64,000 nucleotides of DNA from positions 8,494,001-8,558,000 of the forward strand of contig NC_035790.1 of the NCBI RefSeq assembly GCF_001653235.2. Reading direction: 5' to 3'. The position numbers were made by a program, and so were the translations under genes. Positions 33,102 to 45,419 of this stretch are shown piece after piece. The DNA comes from Pochonia chlamydosporia 170 (lineage: Eukaryota; Ascomycota; Sordariomycetes; Hypocreales; Clavicipitaceae). Under the pieces are notes generated by a model. It was not told the origin of the DNA, did no database searches, and saw only the letters and a program-made list of their open reading frames with translations. Numbering within the stretch: the stretch's first letter is position 1; each line of letters opens with the position of its first letter.

Positions 33102-34597
33102 CTGATAGTTTTCAGACCTTGTCAAGTGAGATATGGTGTCCAATGGTGACAATATCACTAGACTAAGAGGCGTCTTGGCCGAGTTCTTATATACTTCTGC
33201 TATGTCTTTCAATTTGCAACAGCGCATTAACAACACAAGAATTGCTGGAGGATGGCATTTGGAGTAATCCTAGCCCACATTTTGATCAGCATGTTGATCC
33301 TCGGTGGGACGAATGACCCGAGGGTTTCACATTGTGCCAAACGTGGCAACACCGTGCTGTCTATTGGCCGGAGAGATAGACATTTTTGGTAGGTGCCATT
33401 CTCCCCTGCCTGGTAGCTTGCCGTCAATAGCGCCTAAGAAGGGTTGAGAACGAATCAAATAGCATTGGGCCTGTATTGGTATTGACCGTGGTTCAGGTTT
33501 AGTTCTAGCGACAATCGACACTGTAATAGTCCTCTAAGTGGCCATAGATTTGATTTACGTATCCAGCTCAATGGCGACTGTACTTGAACAATACTAATAA
33601 AAAGGGAATAGAGTGGTAGTATAAGCTAACGGGCATAGTAGAGAAGCTTACTGGTAGGTGGCCAGTGCCATGTTGCCTGTTGTCTGGGTGTCTTAAACCT
33701 TTGGTGCGTGTGATTGAACTGTTCGCTCCTCCCACCAGCGTTAAATCGCACCTGTCACCAAGGAAACACGAGAAGGATGTAATCCGTTGGCCAGATGTGA
33801 CTTTGCACATTGCAAAGGTACCATTTGCCCTGAAATTTGGCCATCCGAGTATCAATTGTGACCAATAATGTGAGCTTCGGGGACGCCCGAGAGAAGTAGA
33901 TCACTGATCGGCATCCGATCTAACGGGCTTCACCCCTGAAATAGACGAGCGTGACCACCGAAATAACACTGATGCACTGGAGTCCCTCGGTGCTTACTTT
34001 GTCATTGCCCCGCAGTGTTATCTAGCAGATCCGCCAGGAATTGACAAAGGGACCAGACATGAGATTCCAATGGCTGCGCTAAACTTTTAGCCGGCAGAAT
34101 CATACAGCTTTCGTCGCTATAATAACACATGAGACTCTAGGGAAGTCGCCAAATTACCTTTCAGCAGTCCTAACCCTTGCTAAAATGCTATGAGCAAACT
34201 GCTAGACCGTTTAGCCGACTTGACAACACTTGACATAAGTATCAGGAGCGACACACCTTGGTTCCCAGCAAGAGACTGTTTGATGCAACCTAAGGTAATA
34301 TTTTATGCTTGGTAGAGTACAAACAACAACCGTCCCTTGGCGTGACTGTATCACACGAGGTACCTTGGATTGTTAGTAACGGTTTTCGCTTAGAATTAGC
34401 TGCCAATTTGGCCGACAGCATATGCGACAAAGAATCCAACATGCCATTGCGTGCACCTACTCTCAATGCTCTGGACGGGTAATAAACCGCAGGCGCAATA
34501 AATCTTTATGTGTCTAAACTTCTATCAAGATCCCATATAATCCATGTCGTAACTCATAAAGTCATGTATCAGTCTTGGGAGACCTCATTTTGGAACC
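33102..34597. other. intergenic, no gene recognised
   Basis: About 1.5 kb that begins with the RNase T2 promoter. Nothing further is supported on either strand. Confidence 0.45.
33186..33193 (-). promoter_or_regulatory. TATA box of the RNase T2 gene
   Basis: TATATAAG on the minus strand, 85-92 bp upstream of the ATG at 33101, consistent with a core promoter. Confidence 0.45.
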
Positions 34598-36106
34598 TCA
34601 TGCTGACTCTGCAAGCGCCTTTTTTGATGACTTTGACGTATTCGATCGGTCGTACAGATAGGCAAACACTAATGACGCAACGAATATATAAGCCGAGGAA
34701 ATTCCAATCCAAATGAGTTCTGCCTTATATGCTTTGTTCCATTCCAGGCGCGTAGCACTCTCAATATCGTCTGCATTTAATAAGCCAATGCCTTCGTCAA
34801 CTAAGAATTGCCAGATGTAATCCCGTCGAGAAATCGGCCACGACGGAAGCGACCAGTATCTAGACGTTAAATTCTTTGCTGCCGCCGCTTGCAAGCTTGC
34901 CCGAATCGTGCTCTTTTGACCGTTGGTAAGTCCAGAGTTCAGCATTTTGAATGAACGCATGAACGGCGCTGATGCAGTGTAAAATTTGGCAAGAGGTTGA
35001 CCTAGAAAGGAGTCCACCTGACAGCCCGGCAGTATCCCAAAGTTCGATTTTTCAACAAGAGCATCGATGGGGGCATCAAGGAATGTTTCTTTATATATGG
35101 CCAAAGCCTCACAACCGACTCCAGTGATGTTCGACTTGCCGATATTGCCAGAGGCCACAACCGTGATAGGACGCCGCTGGAATGTTGGTGTCAATGTTGC
35201 GTTAGACGTGCTGCTGTTGTACTCAAGTGTTGAAAGGTAGCCCTTCTGGCGCAGTGGTTCTAGCTGCTTGTTAACAATTGGCCATATCTGCGATGCGTTT
35301 CCTTTGATATCAATGAGCAGAATCAAGGTCGTGTCAGGTGCCGTTTGGAAAACTCCGTTGGGGTTGTTGGCTAAGTCGGATATATTGGTCGGATTTAACT
35401 TGTCGAGAATCTCTTTTAAAGGATTCAGATAGAGTGATTGCAAAGTCCTGCCAGGCACTAATGCTGAACGGTGATGGCCAACGTAGAGATCGCTGGTATC
35501 CGGGCTCAGCCAGACGTCTGCCTCAACGCTGGTGCAACCAGCTGCTAGGGCTGAGTAGAGCGGATACGGCCGCCAGTAGTCATTGTGCGAATGAACAGGT
35601 ACGGGAATCACAGAGTTTGAGTAGCTGTTGAGGTATGCATCAGCCGTAGAGCTTGATGCATTAGGAGGGCTTATCGAGATGAAGTTGTGAGACTGGGTTG
35701 ATCTCATCGCCTTGGGCTGGGCAACCCATGTAATGACCAAGATAATTCCACTATGAAACGTGAGTGTGTCTTAGCAATTCTGTATATTCCCCATGCTCTT
35801 TGGATTTATTGGCATGCGAACTTACACAGTGAGCCCCGTTCCTCCACTAGCAATCAGCCACAAAAGCAATGATCGAGCACAAAGAAGCTCATATCTGCTC
35901 GGTTCAGATTGTCGCCGTCGCCGCTTCTGGTGGTGCTCTGAAGTGTTCTGGACACCGTTGTCTTTTGACAGCTTCTCATCGTCCGCAGACGGTGTACTTG
36001 TCCTAGTATCTTCAATATGCTTTGTTACTTCTATCATCTTTTCCGTTTTCGAGAGTCTCTCAAGTCTACATTGCTTGATCGGACACAGGCTTGCTTCGTC
36101 GTTCAT
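34598..36106 (-). CDS. AIM6-like membrane protein, PLC-like phosphodiesterase fold
   Basis: Two exons, 36106-35826 and 35750-34598, joined across a 75-bp GTAAGT...ATAG intron, giving 477 residues. The intron lies inside a transmembrane segment (LLLWLIASGGTGLTVG | IILVITWVAQ), so the protein is anchored near residue 85 after a charged cytosolic N-terminus (EHHQKRRRRQ). The luminal part has VPVHSHNDYWRPYPLYSAL and GCTSVEADVWL, the signature of fungal Altered Inheritance of Mitochondria 6 proteins, related to the PLC-like phosphodiesterase barrel. A second hydrophobic stretch sits near the C-terminus (IWIGISSAYIFVASLVF). Its biochemical role is unknown; the yeast name comes from a mitochondrial-inheritance screen. 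Confidence 0.87.
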
Positions 36107-37978
36107 AGCCCACAGCTATGGTGACCAGAGGTAAGTAGTGATCGGAAACAACTTGGCCATATGTCTGGTTCGCGCAAATTCTCCGCCTCTTGGTTTCTGC
36201 TTGTAATATTGTCAGGTGTGGAAGAGAAATGTGATGAGAATTGTGAATTTGGGTTTTCAGATGTGGTCAACGTGGCACCAGCACGGTGTGCTGCGCCTTG
36301 TCATCATTAGACACACGGAGTTCATGTAGGAGGCGGCTGTGACCTTCAAATATTGGTCAAAGCTCTTTGAATTCGTTTGGTGCATCTGACCAGAAGTATG
36401 GCTCGTGGCTCTGCCTCACCGAGTCTGGAAGCACGCAATTGTTGGGATCCATGCTGTCTTGGGCGCCTAATAGCCCGTTCCTGTCGGTTCTTCAGGACGG
36501 GGTACTATGGACAACTAGTCAAAAAAGAAACCAAGGAAAAAACAATTTAAAAACCCGCATATTGGTGCTTGCTTTGGGAGCAGAAATTGCGCCACTCACG
36601 ACTGAGGTCTCGCCCACGGTCGATTTACCGGTGCCAAATTCTGGAGTCTGGACTCTCACTCACAGCCCGTACCCCTGCCACTGCATAGCCAACAAACAGC
36701 CAAAGGTCCCAAGTCTGGTCTAGTGAAAGCTTAGCTGAGTTGGTTCCAGGGGTCAAAGAAGCCTAAATGCGCAGCCACTGCCCTGCCGTTTTCCCGGCGT
36801 GTGGCTGATCGGACTCTTGCCGAAGACCCTTTGAGTCCCAACATTGAAGAGGGCTGAGTCTGATCGAGTCACCTGGTCTTCAGTGTTTGGTTTGGTGAGC
36901 ATACTGCATCCTTGGCGACACGAGTATGTAGTCAACTGCAGTGGTTAGAAAAAGGCCACTGCACTACTAAGGAAGTCTCAACTTGAAGAGGTTAAATTGA
37001 CTTACTCGAAATATAACTTCTGTACCATCTAAGCTGTTTGAAGCAGCAAGATAATTGCGCAAATAGTGGCGCAATATTATGCTCAAAGTTAGCTTGAGCC
37101 ACCATCATGGGGCTTCTACTTGAGTAGTGTTGCTTGGTTTCTGACACGACTCAACTAGCTCCACTGGCTTGTGTACCCTTAAAGGAGGCTATGGGACCTA
37201 TTTTTTTGTACGTTACAGTAACTAGCTGTTTTTTTCGTAAGCAGAGAACAACAGGAGTGCAGCATAACTGCATGGTAAACCCATAACTCCCCAGCAGAAC
37301 CGCTCAGAGTACACTCAGCTGAAAAGGTAAGAGTAAGACCTGGATATTCCTGGAGGAGTAAGGTTTAGACGGGCAAGCCGCAAGGCGGGGACATGTAGCC
37401 TGTAAACATGCATGTGTATTTGATGCCTCATTGACACTTTTGTATGCATATGACCTATTCACCACTCCAATCAGCCAGGTCTCGTGCTGGGAGCTGCTCG
37501 CGACTTACATGTGTCTAAATGCCACATGGGGATTGAGTCCGTCCTGGAGAAACAAAAGATCAACGGTGGGATGAGCAGGCCGTAAGCCGCACTTATATTT
37601 GTAGGCGGGTCCAGCAAACTGGGCAGTGGCACCCAGCTGGAGAGTAGATCTCAACATGTCAATTGACAGATGCATCGTTACGAATCCCTCCAGGCGTTCG
37701 TGGTGACTAGCTATCAGTTGGCTGGGCGATTAGCCCCAGATGCCGCGTATTGGCTAGGATTTTATATTACATACACGCTCTATGATTGCATGGCTGACAA
37801 ATTGATACACAATTAAGCGTACTAATAGCAGAATTGCACCGGCTGCCTTATTTCACACAGCCTCATATTGGGTAGTTGTGTCGCGAAACACCAAAAATAC
37901 GCCTGGAGCAATATATATTAGACATGTTAATAACATCTTCTCGGCAAGTGTATTTGTTGTTCTTTAAACCCTCTGCTA
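36107..37978. other. intergenic, AT-rich towards the right
   Basis: About 1.9 kb without a recognisable gene. From about 36950 onward it becomes AT-rich with homopolymer T runs, and this character continues past 39 kb around the lipocalin-like gene. Confidence 0.45.
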
Positions 37979-38588
37979 TTAACAGTAGAAATTATATACA
38001 ATAATAACCGTCTTTACATCATCCCCTTTTCTGACTACTATGCGCTTAGTTAGTCTCCTATCACCGCCAACTAATGAGAAACCTAGAATCTCATCCGCAA
38101 GCCAGTCATCCCCTTTCACAACAGTTTGGACTAGCAATTCGCCACTTGGGCCGCTCAATTCTTCATGGCCATCAAGCCAGCCTTCTTTCAGGAATGGGTC
38201 GAAGATCTCGCTAACCATTATCCAGCGACTTTTAAGTGTGATTCTACCAAAGAGATCGTCATCTCTCTGGTGTTCTAAGTCATCCAGAATGCGGTTATCA
38301 TCTCCTCCTTTAAGACTGCCTGCCATTTGCCCAATATCAATATGAGTGATACCATCTGCCACGTATTGCTTAATGTAAAGGTTTAGTGATACCAATGACA
38401 AGGTTTTGCGCTTTACCCAGTCAATGCCTTGCATGGCAAGAATCGTATCGGTATCTCCACTGAGAGTCTTATTCTGTAGCAATATTAGAAACATGTTCAA
38501 GATCGCTTCGAAGAAATCCTAGACGTAGACTCACCATTATCCATTGCCCTGAAAGGTCTTTTAGAGTAATAGCGCCAGGAGCTGCCAT
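37979..38588 (-). CDS. lipocalin/FABP-like conserved fungal protein
   Basis: Two exons, 38588-38535 (MAAPGAITLKDLSGQWIM) and 38473-37979, with a 61-bp GTGAGT...ACAG intron, giving 182 residues. The pattern ITLKDLSGQWIMNKTLSGDTD, then WVKRKTLSLVSLNLYIKQY and THIDIGQ, recalls a fungal family annotated as hypothetical with a calycin-like barrel: an N-terminal G-x-W and alternating beta strands. No signal peptide, so it is likely cytosolic and might bind a small hydrophobic ligand. It lies alone in AT-rich DNA. The fold assignment is inferred and could be wrong; the gene model itself is good. Confidence 0.65.
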
Positions 38589-39361
38589 GTCGTCTGAAGA
38601 CTAAGAGAGCAATCTAGCGCTTGGCGTAAGAGAGAGAATAATAAGGGCCTGACAACAAACACAAGAGATTTGCCAGCTTGAGGAAAATTGAGATGCCTGT
38701 TTGTATACAATAAAAATACAAAATTATCTGGCGACCTAAGCAGCCTTATATAGCTTTAGATGGTAGGGATTCTTAGGCTCGATGTTACAACCGTTTAAAA
38801 TACCGTAATATTAAGAGAGATGTAGATAGCGCCTGTAAAATAAGCCTAAAATCTGTAGAATGAAAGCGGCATATAGGCTTTGGTCTACTTCGGAGTATAT
38901 CTGATGTCCGATTCAGACCGCAATAGCAGCTAGAGCTCCCGTAGCAGCGGATTGACTTATTTTGGTCCTATTGCTCCGCGGCAGGACTTGCATAACGTCT
39001 TTATTGCTGACCTTCACTTGTGTACTAAGGCTTCAATCCCATGAAGTCTAACACGTCTGAGACGGTACGGAGATCGATGTGAAATTATGTTGCTCCGCGG
39101 AGGAACCTCCACAGACCTGCCCTAAACCAGACCCAAATTACTCAGGTGCCACTTTGACATCAGCATTTAGCTCTAGTTGGCATAGATTGCACAAACGTTG
39201 CGATGTAGACAAAGCGAACAGAAAGGCCTGCGCATATGTCTTCTCGCAATAATATAAAAAGGGTCATTAGTGCTCCCCACAAACCTTTATTGCCTGCTTC
39301 ACTTTCATAATTCCCTATGCTTCTATTATATACTAAAGTCTATACAGACGCAAATTTCACA
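38589..39361. other. AT-rich intergenic, possible degenerated repeat
   Basis: About 770 bp rich in TA steps (for example ccttatatagctttagatgg), reminiscent of RIP-decayed repeats. Two GCTCCGCGG words occur near 38973 and 39092. The right end is the GST-like gene promoter, with TATAAAAA at 39253. Confidence 0.4.
39253..39260 (+). promoter_or_regulatory. TATA box of the GST-like gene
   Basis: TATAAAAA, about 100 bp upstream of the ATG at 39362. Confidence 0.45.
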
Positions 39362-40271
39362 ATGTCAAGCTCTACAAATGCCCAATGCAAGGATAACACC
39401 CCGTACACCCTTTACCATAACTTTTGGTCTTCTTGCAGTCTCATGCTAAGACTTTCTTTGGTGCTCTCCAAAGACACGCACGATGGCAACCACATTCAGT
39501 ATCAGGAGTCGGAGATTGATATCCAACATGGCGGTCAAATTGACGAGTTCTTCATGTGCGAAGTTAATCCCAAGGGCCAGGTAAGCAATGCTTGAGACAA
39601 GGTTTAGTTCTGTTACTCATTTAATTCAGGTACCGGCGTTAGCAAATCCCAAAGAGCTGCCTCGTCCCATTACTGACAGCCTTGACATAACTTCCTATCT
39701 GTTCCAATTCTACCCGAATATGTGTCCGCCTCAGTTTTCGTACCACATTAACAAATATCTTCGCGAACTACATGGTATTAACTTATTTACCTTGAGTTTC
39801 TTCAAGTATCAAGCTAGGGGGGAGTCATTGATGGAAGTGACTCTTAAAGCGTTAAGCGACCCGGAAATATCTGCAAAATTTCGCTCAGCACTAGAGGCGA
39901 AAATTGAATTGTAAGACTTAGAGTGTATCAAGAAGACGCTACAAGCTAACATAAAATTTAGCATGAGCTCTGTGGGGGAGGTTGCTTTCCTTCCCCAGAC
40001 GTTGATTTCAGAAGAAAAGAAGACTTCACTGCTCCTGCACGAGCTACAAGATGTTCGCGACCGACACGGTTCTCCGTCTTCGCTGTGGCTCTTTGGCACC
40101 GAGTTTGCCACTGCTCTGGATGCCCATGTGGTTGTTTTTCTTGCCCGCTTAAAAGATGTTGACCGGTGGTACTTAGTGCCCAGTTCCATGGCCTTGTACG
40201 CTGATAAGATTTTCGAAACGGCTGTTTGGAAGGATTTTATGCAAGGAAGAACTACAATGTATTCGTACTAA
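39362..40271 (+). CDS. glutathione S-transferase-like protein
   Basis: Three exons, 39362-39580, 39630-39910 and 39962-40271, giving 269 residues; introns of 49 and 51 bp begin GTAAGC and GTAAGA. The N-terminal thioredoxin-like domain shows YTLYHNFWSSCSLMLRL and the cis-Pro-type turn NPKGQVPALANP, then PITDSLDITSYLFQFYP (glutathione-binding S/D pair). The C-terminal helical domain has ALDAHVVVFLARLKDV, the N-capping-box-like segment of GSTs. It fits a fungal-specific GST-like group. Here two Cys (SSC and MCEVN) lie near the active-site strand. Its substrate is unknown; detoxification or a secondary-metabolite role are possible. No signal peptide. Confidence 0.82.
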
Positions 40272-40500
40272 GATTTCGCCGTCGTTCACCCGTCGCCTCA
40301 TTGGGACTTTACGGGGTCTTGCGGGCAAGAAAACAGTAATTCCAGGGGACTTTAACGTTAGATAGCTTGACTCTGCGGGTCAACGGTGTAATATTCCCCA
40401 AGACTCTAACATCTAGTATATCCTACAATGAGAGGTTAACTATTGTATCACTGGCATCTTGCAAGGTTTAGAACCTCTATATTTGTACGCAGTGCTCAAT

Positions 40501-41190
40501 TTATTGGAGTTCGTCACAACGATCCTTCTGCCAGAGCAAAGATTTTACGTCTTGTCCGCCCTTTCCGGAAGGCAGGTCGTAGAGCCCAAGACAGTTAAAG
40601 CCAAGACGACGAGGAATTGCACCGCTACGAGAGTTGCGTTGGTCATGCCGGATCTGGACATGTTCCGCCCCAATCTCAAAGGCTATGCGCCTTAGCAAAG
40701 CCGTAGCTCGTGTTGCCAATCCGCGACCTGTTGCTTCGTTGGCGAGCCAGTAGCCAATCTCTAGAGTGTTTGGTGCGTTTGTCACTGGCGTCATCAACCC
40801 AAATGAGCCGCAGGGTTGACCATCAACAATAATCGCGAAGTTGTATTCATCCCCATTGTTCCATGCCTTGTCCGCGAACTCCAGAAACTGGTACGCCTTT
40901 GTGAGGTCGTATCCATCTGCAGCCCATGGCATCCAACGAGCAAGCTCGACGACTGAGCCGCTGGCCGCTGTGTTTAGTGCTTGTGCATCAGATAGCTGCC
41001 ATCTCCGGAGTACTAAGTCCTCCTCCACCAGCTCTTCTGCCGGTGCACGAGTCAAAAATGGGTTTGGTGGTAGTTGTTTGGCTTGTTCGCTGTTTGCGAT
41101 CCTTGTGCACGAAGCTTGCGTTTCCAGAGGAAGCAGGGCCGACTTGGAGTCGGCGCCGCGCTCAGCATCAATTGTGGAATCCGTTGTCAT
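40501..41190 (-). CDS. GNAT-family (RimJ/RimL-like) N-acetyltransferase
   Basis: 229-residue intronless protein. After an unstructured, acidic N-terminus, the domain starts at DLVLRRWQLSDAQAL. The acetyl-CoA pyrophosphate loop is ATGRGLATRAT, preceded by LEIGYWLANE, a layout typical of the RimJ/RimL subfamily that acetylates protein N-termini or small amines. RRLGFNCLGLYDLPSG is the conserved late strand. Substrate not inferable. It converges with the GST-like gene across 229 bp, with no operon logic. Confidence 0.85.
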   Translation of the reverse strand: MTTDSTIDAERGADSKSALLPLETQASCTRIANSEQAKQLPPNPFLTRAPAEELVEEDLVLRRWQLSDAQALNTAASGSVVELARWMPWAADGYDLTKAYQFLEFADKAWNNGDEYNFAIIVDGQPCGSFGLMTPVTNAPNTLEIGYWLANEATGRGLATRATALLRRIAFEIGAEHVQIRHDQRNSRSGAIPRRLGFNCLGLYDLPSGKGGQDVKSLLWQKDRCDELQ

Positions 41191-41626
41191 TGTCGGTGTT
41201 TAGGGTTTGACCATATCTGAGGATAATCATCATTTCGAATGGAATATCCCAATATTTGAGACCCGATCGAGGGGCTAACAGGCTGACAAACCCCCCCGTC
41301 CCTGCGAAGCTAGGGCATGGAGTCATTTCGTGACTCAGCGTCTTGTATGGAGGAGCACTGACCGCGGCATGGGTCAAGTCGAGTATCGGCCCTGTCGGTT
41401 ATTTCCTACCATAACGGAGCGCTCTGGCACTTTACAGCGTTAACGACAGGTCGATAGGAAAACACGTTTGTTGTCAAGGCAGGCAGCTCGATCTCTTTCC
41501 ACGTATCTTCGGCTTGTGACTGAATATGCACCCAGGCATTCTAGAAAACTAACGCCGCAAAGCAAATGGCCACACGCAACAAAAAAGCACAATAAAATAT
41601 TCTCAGCGAATTCTTGAGTATCGAAC
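41191..41626. other. intergenic spacer
   Basis: About 440 bp between the acetyltransferase promoter and the 3' end of the glycosyltransferase gene. No gene is seen. Confidence 0.5.
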
Positions 41627-43328
41627 TCAAACTGGACCCCTGCCATCTCTAAAGACCTCCTCATGCCATGCTGTGTCGGGCGACCTTCCTTCTTTATCTC
41701 CATGTTTACAAACCTCGTCAAGTGGCGCCCGCCTGAATCCCTCCAACCGCCGATTCGTATCAAACACCTTTGGAAGATAGTTTTCCTGGCTCGACCGAGA
41801 CGGATAATAGGATACTTTTCTACCTTGCTCATGTATCCTGGCCACCGGTCCAGAATTTCCCTTCGTTCGTCTTTGATCTAGAATGTGTCGAAGGTGTGGA
41901 AAGTACCACATTCGATCCCACCACCAAGTCCGACGATTTTTTACGCCACCCTTCCAAGCATTATGATGAAGTAATGCCGGTATAGCGGCTGTGTAAAAGT
42001 CTGCATATAGTGATACGTCCTCCCAATGGAATTCTTTTGCAACCTGCCGTGGCAGGACCTCAGTTACAGTCGACGTTGTGAGTTCAATATCGCTCGGGAC
42101 TCCATGCAGTCGCACTGGGTCAATCCCCAACTTGGATGACCGGCTTTGAATAAAGGACCGGTTATGTACTGACACAAAATCACCGTCATACTCGGCATAA
42201 ACCGTTGGTAGAAATAGTTGTTGCGAATAGTCCAGCCCAACATGAAATTCGAAGTCTCGTTGCCACAAGGCCGAGCCACGTTTGGAAGCCGGCGTGGACA
42301 TAGTGTTTGTAGATATTTCCTCTTGTTCACGCCTCCACTTTCTCCAAAGCTCCTGCTCACCAAAGACTTCTCCGAATATGCCTTGGTCCCCTTCAAAGGC
42401 CAAGTCATCGGCGATGACCCTTTCCATTCTCTGCTTCACGCGGCGGAGATATTGTCTCATATCTCCAACGGGACCTATAAATGATCCACTGTTCAAAAAT
42501 CGAGGTCGAACATTGTGATAATACTGTTTTGCACTGTCGGTATCGGTAGCGCCTCCATATAGGTCTGGTCTCAAGTTACTCTCTGGTACATCGTGGCAGT
42601 ATAAATTTGAACCTGACTCCATTGTTGGAAAACATCGTTTTTGGGCCGCTGCAATAATAGTCTCTTTCATTGGTATCCTGGAGGGAAATGGCCACTTCTC
42701 GGTGAGTCTCGTGTTGCCATCTTGGCAACTTTGGTGGTACCTCTGGATCAGAGTCTGAGGCGGTAACTGGAACCACACATCATATGCGTCAACTATAAGG
42801 ACCAAATCATCATTTTCTAGCTTGTCTCCGCGATTCGTATCTGGCCGGGTCACTTTGTCCAGGTAATCTAGTGCTCCAGTAATCTTGGCGAGATATGCAC
42901 TCCACGCTCCGCCGCCACCATCTCTAAAGTCTTTGCCCCAATTGATGAGAACCGGGCTTGGGTATCCCAAAGCAAGTGCACTCGTAACAAGTTTGCACAA
43001 GTCATGTCCCGGGTTGTTCGCAGGTACCAGTATCGCAAACTTTCGCTCTTCGTGATTGCCTTTATCCGTGGATTCTTGAGACACTAGGAAGGTTCTTTCG
43101 GATCCAGGGCTTGTAATGGTACCTTGAAGCTGGTGTCTAGACGTCTAAAACACACATGCATTAGAATTTGTAAAGCGGTCTAGCGAGCTCGAGTTCGCAA
43201 ACCTTTATTACCACCAACGATGTGCAGATCCAAATTAGAATGGAAACGGGGACAGCGAGTATTAACCGTCTAATCCGCAATTTGGGGGCAAATGCAATAG
43301 TCTTTGCCATTATTTTGCTGGCAGCCAT
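41627..43328 (-). CDS. type II membrane glycosyltransferase, PLOD/GT25-like
   Basis: Two exons, 43328-43203 and 43144-41627, separated by a 58-bp intron (GTTTGC...TTTTAG), giving 547 residues. Exon 1 encodes a basic N-terminus and one transmembrane anchor (LILAVPVSILIWICTSLVV), the layout of Golgi type II enzymes. The luminal domain begins KFAILVPANNPGHDLCKLVTSA, followed by PVLINWGKDF and the metal-site-like VLIVDAYDVWFQLPP. RFLNSGSFIGPVGDMRQYL and GDQGIFGEVFGEQELW are fungal-family blocks related to the PLOD glycosyltransferase domain. Donor and acceptor are unknown. A second in-frame ATG lies six codons in. Confidence 0.8.
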
Positions 43329-45419
43329 TTAGACCAAAGGCATAAGTATTTCTAACAAGACATGACATTTGACTGAAAACTACAATTCTTACTGTCCCTG
43401 GCGATGTAGCCTTATTAGTCCATTGAGATGGTACTCCCATGGCAAAGACGAGTCGTTTGCTATGGGGCGCAAGATGAGAAAAAGAAATGATCTACTACTT
43501 CTCGCCGGCGATCAAACGTCAGATAATCCTGATGCCTACCGTTCGTAGAAAGGGGCTGTCAGCTTGCCACGCGTAACCCACAAATAGGTCCACAAGTTGA
43601 ATAATGAGTGAGACGATGTCAAGGTCAGGTATTTCGCACAAACTTGCCTGCTTGCTTCTGTGATGGCATCCCGGAGAGGGTCGCCCTAACCTCATTGCCA
43701 TTACAAAACAGCCAAGTCAGCAACGCAATCTGGCGTTTGTATCAAGAAAATTGCTATAATGCTTGGGGACCTTATGTGCAGAAACATAAACATAGACGGC
43801 TCAAAAGGTCAACCGGTTTCAATTAGCAGCAGTATCTAGTAGCATTTAGTCACCTACAGCGAAAATTACCGCTTCGCTTAGTCTTACACCTTTGGGCTGT
43901 CATACCAGTCATGGGTCTTGGCGCTGGGTAGATGGCAAGTCAAGATCGGGGCTTTCCAGTGTGGGCGCTTGAGAGAAAAGCGGAACTGAATGTCAGACGA
44001 CCCGAATACCAGAGGGTTGATTAAAAAAGGAAATACGACGTAACCAAATGAGTAGGTGAGATGATACGTCATCATGCAGCCCATTAGAGTGCATGTGAGC
44101 TTTTAACAGCCTACGTCCGTTGCCGAACCATGTTCGCTGGTAGTTCTACGGGCTCTTAAGATTAGCTCAATCGTCGTGTTGTGGCGATCAATTAATGACG
44201 GGCTAACTTGCCCGCTTGACTGGCCTGGACCACACATCCAAATTGGTAGACCAAAGCACAGTGTCTATGTCTACCAACTCATTGAAAAGCGTACACGTTA
44301 TAATACTCCTCCCTTGCTCTTGCTTTCACAATCTGTCACCATCCGGTATGGCGCTGCAAAGGAGTTAAGAAACAACAGGTACGCGACAGGAAAAAATCAA
44401 GAGTTCATTCCAACACCATCTTTGACTATGCAAAATAATCTGCAATATGTCATAAATGGACTCACTTACTCACCGTTGGTGTGCCCTGCTTGAGCATGCG
44501 ATTTGATGATTGTGTTTGCCTCATACTAACCCTTGAATCAATCTACGTATGCATGTAGGTGCATTTCCGTACATGCAGCTCAGCCCTCGTCTCAAGCACC
44601 TTCCAACGCCGCCCGTCAAATAGCCAAACCTCCAACCATCACTTACGTATGAAGAGTAATCTATGGTCGTCAGTTTGGAGATTTGTAGGGTCGATACTCC
44701 CTTTTCATAAACCGAGGCTAAATCATCATACACACAGCCCATGGCCTTAGTTAGCTTCCGTCACCAGGTTCCCACAGTCACATGGCATTGTTTTCAATTA
44801 GTTTTCGGATGACAACTTTCTCCGGCAAGCTACAATGGCAACACAGAGCAACAGCAGCAGAGAAGTCGAAATTAAAACCAACGGAACATAGACCCACACA
44901 AACATAAAGTACCAGACCAGAGTACCAGACCAGAGTACCAGACCAAAGTACCCAGCTGAGACCAGGGCAGTGATGGAAGGCGACAACATTCATGTTGAAT
45001 GTCTGGTGGTTCCACTCCACATTTCCCTCGAGGTATTATCACCACATGTCTGTTGTGTTCAACTCCTCTTGGTAGTATAAAGGGTGTGCCCTCTAGCATA
45101 CTCTGTACGTAGAAGCACCACGGTAGAGGAGAGTGTCTCTTTTTTTTAGTATTTGATGCAAGAGCCTATATCACCCACTTGGCACCCACTTGGCCTGGTG
45201 CCAAATATTGGGACCGTGCCTTTGTTGTTGCGAGACTCTGGGATCTCCCAGAGAGGTGCCACGACTCCACCAACTTGACTTCCACATGTGCAGTCTTCTC
45301 CTGTCAACGACAAGTCCCTTTAAACTTCGCATTTCCTCTTTTCACAAATTCTGATTCACGAAATCCTTGGTCCCTTTCCCTCCCTTTCCCCGGCGGGAGT
45401 AGTACGCGCATTACTTCTA
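43329..45419. other. intergenic, no gene recognised
   Basis: About 2.1 kb holding the glycosyltransferase promoter on the left and the upstream region of the pseudogene on the right. A 13-bp tandem repeat sits at 44908-44952. No gene is supported. Confidence 0.45.
44908..44952. repeat. tandem repeat, 13-bp unit x3.5
   Basis: Unit agtaccagaccag repeats three times, the third ending in aa instead of ag, then a partial fourth. Each unit carries gtac. It is a simple minisatellite in non-coding DNA. Confidence 0.8.
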
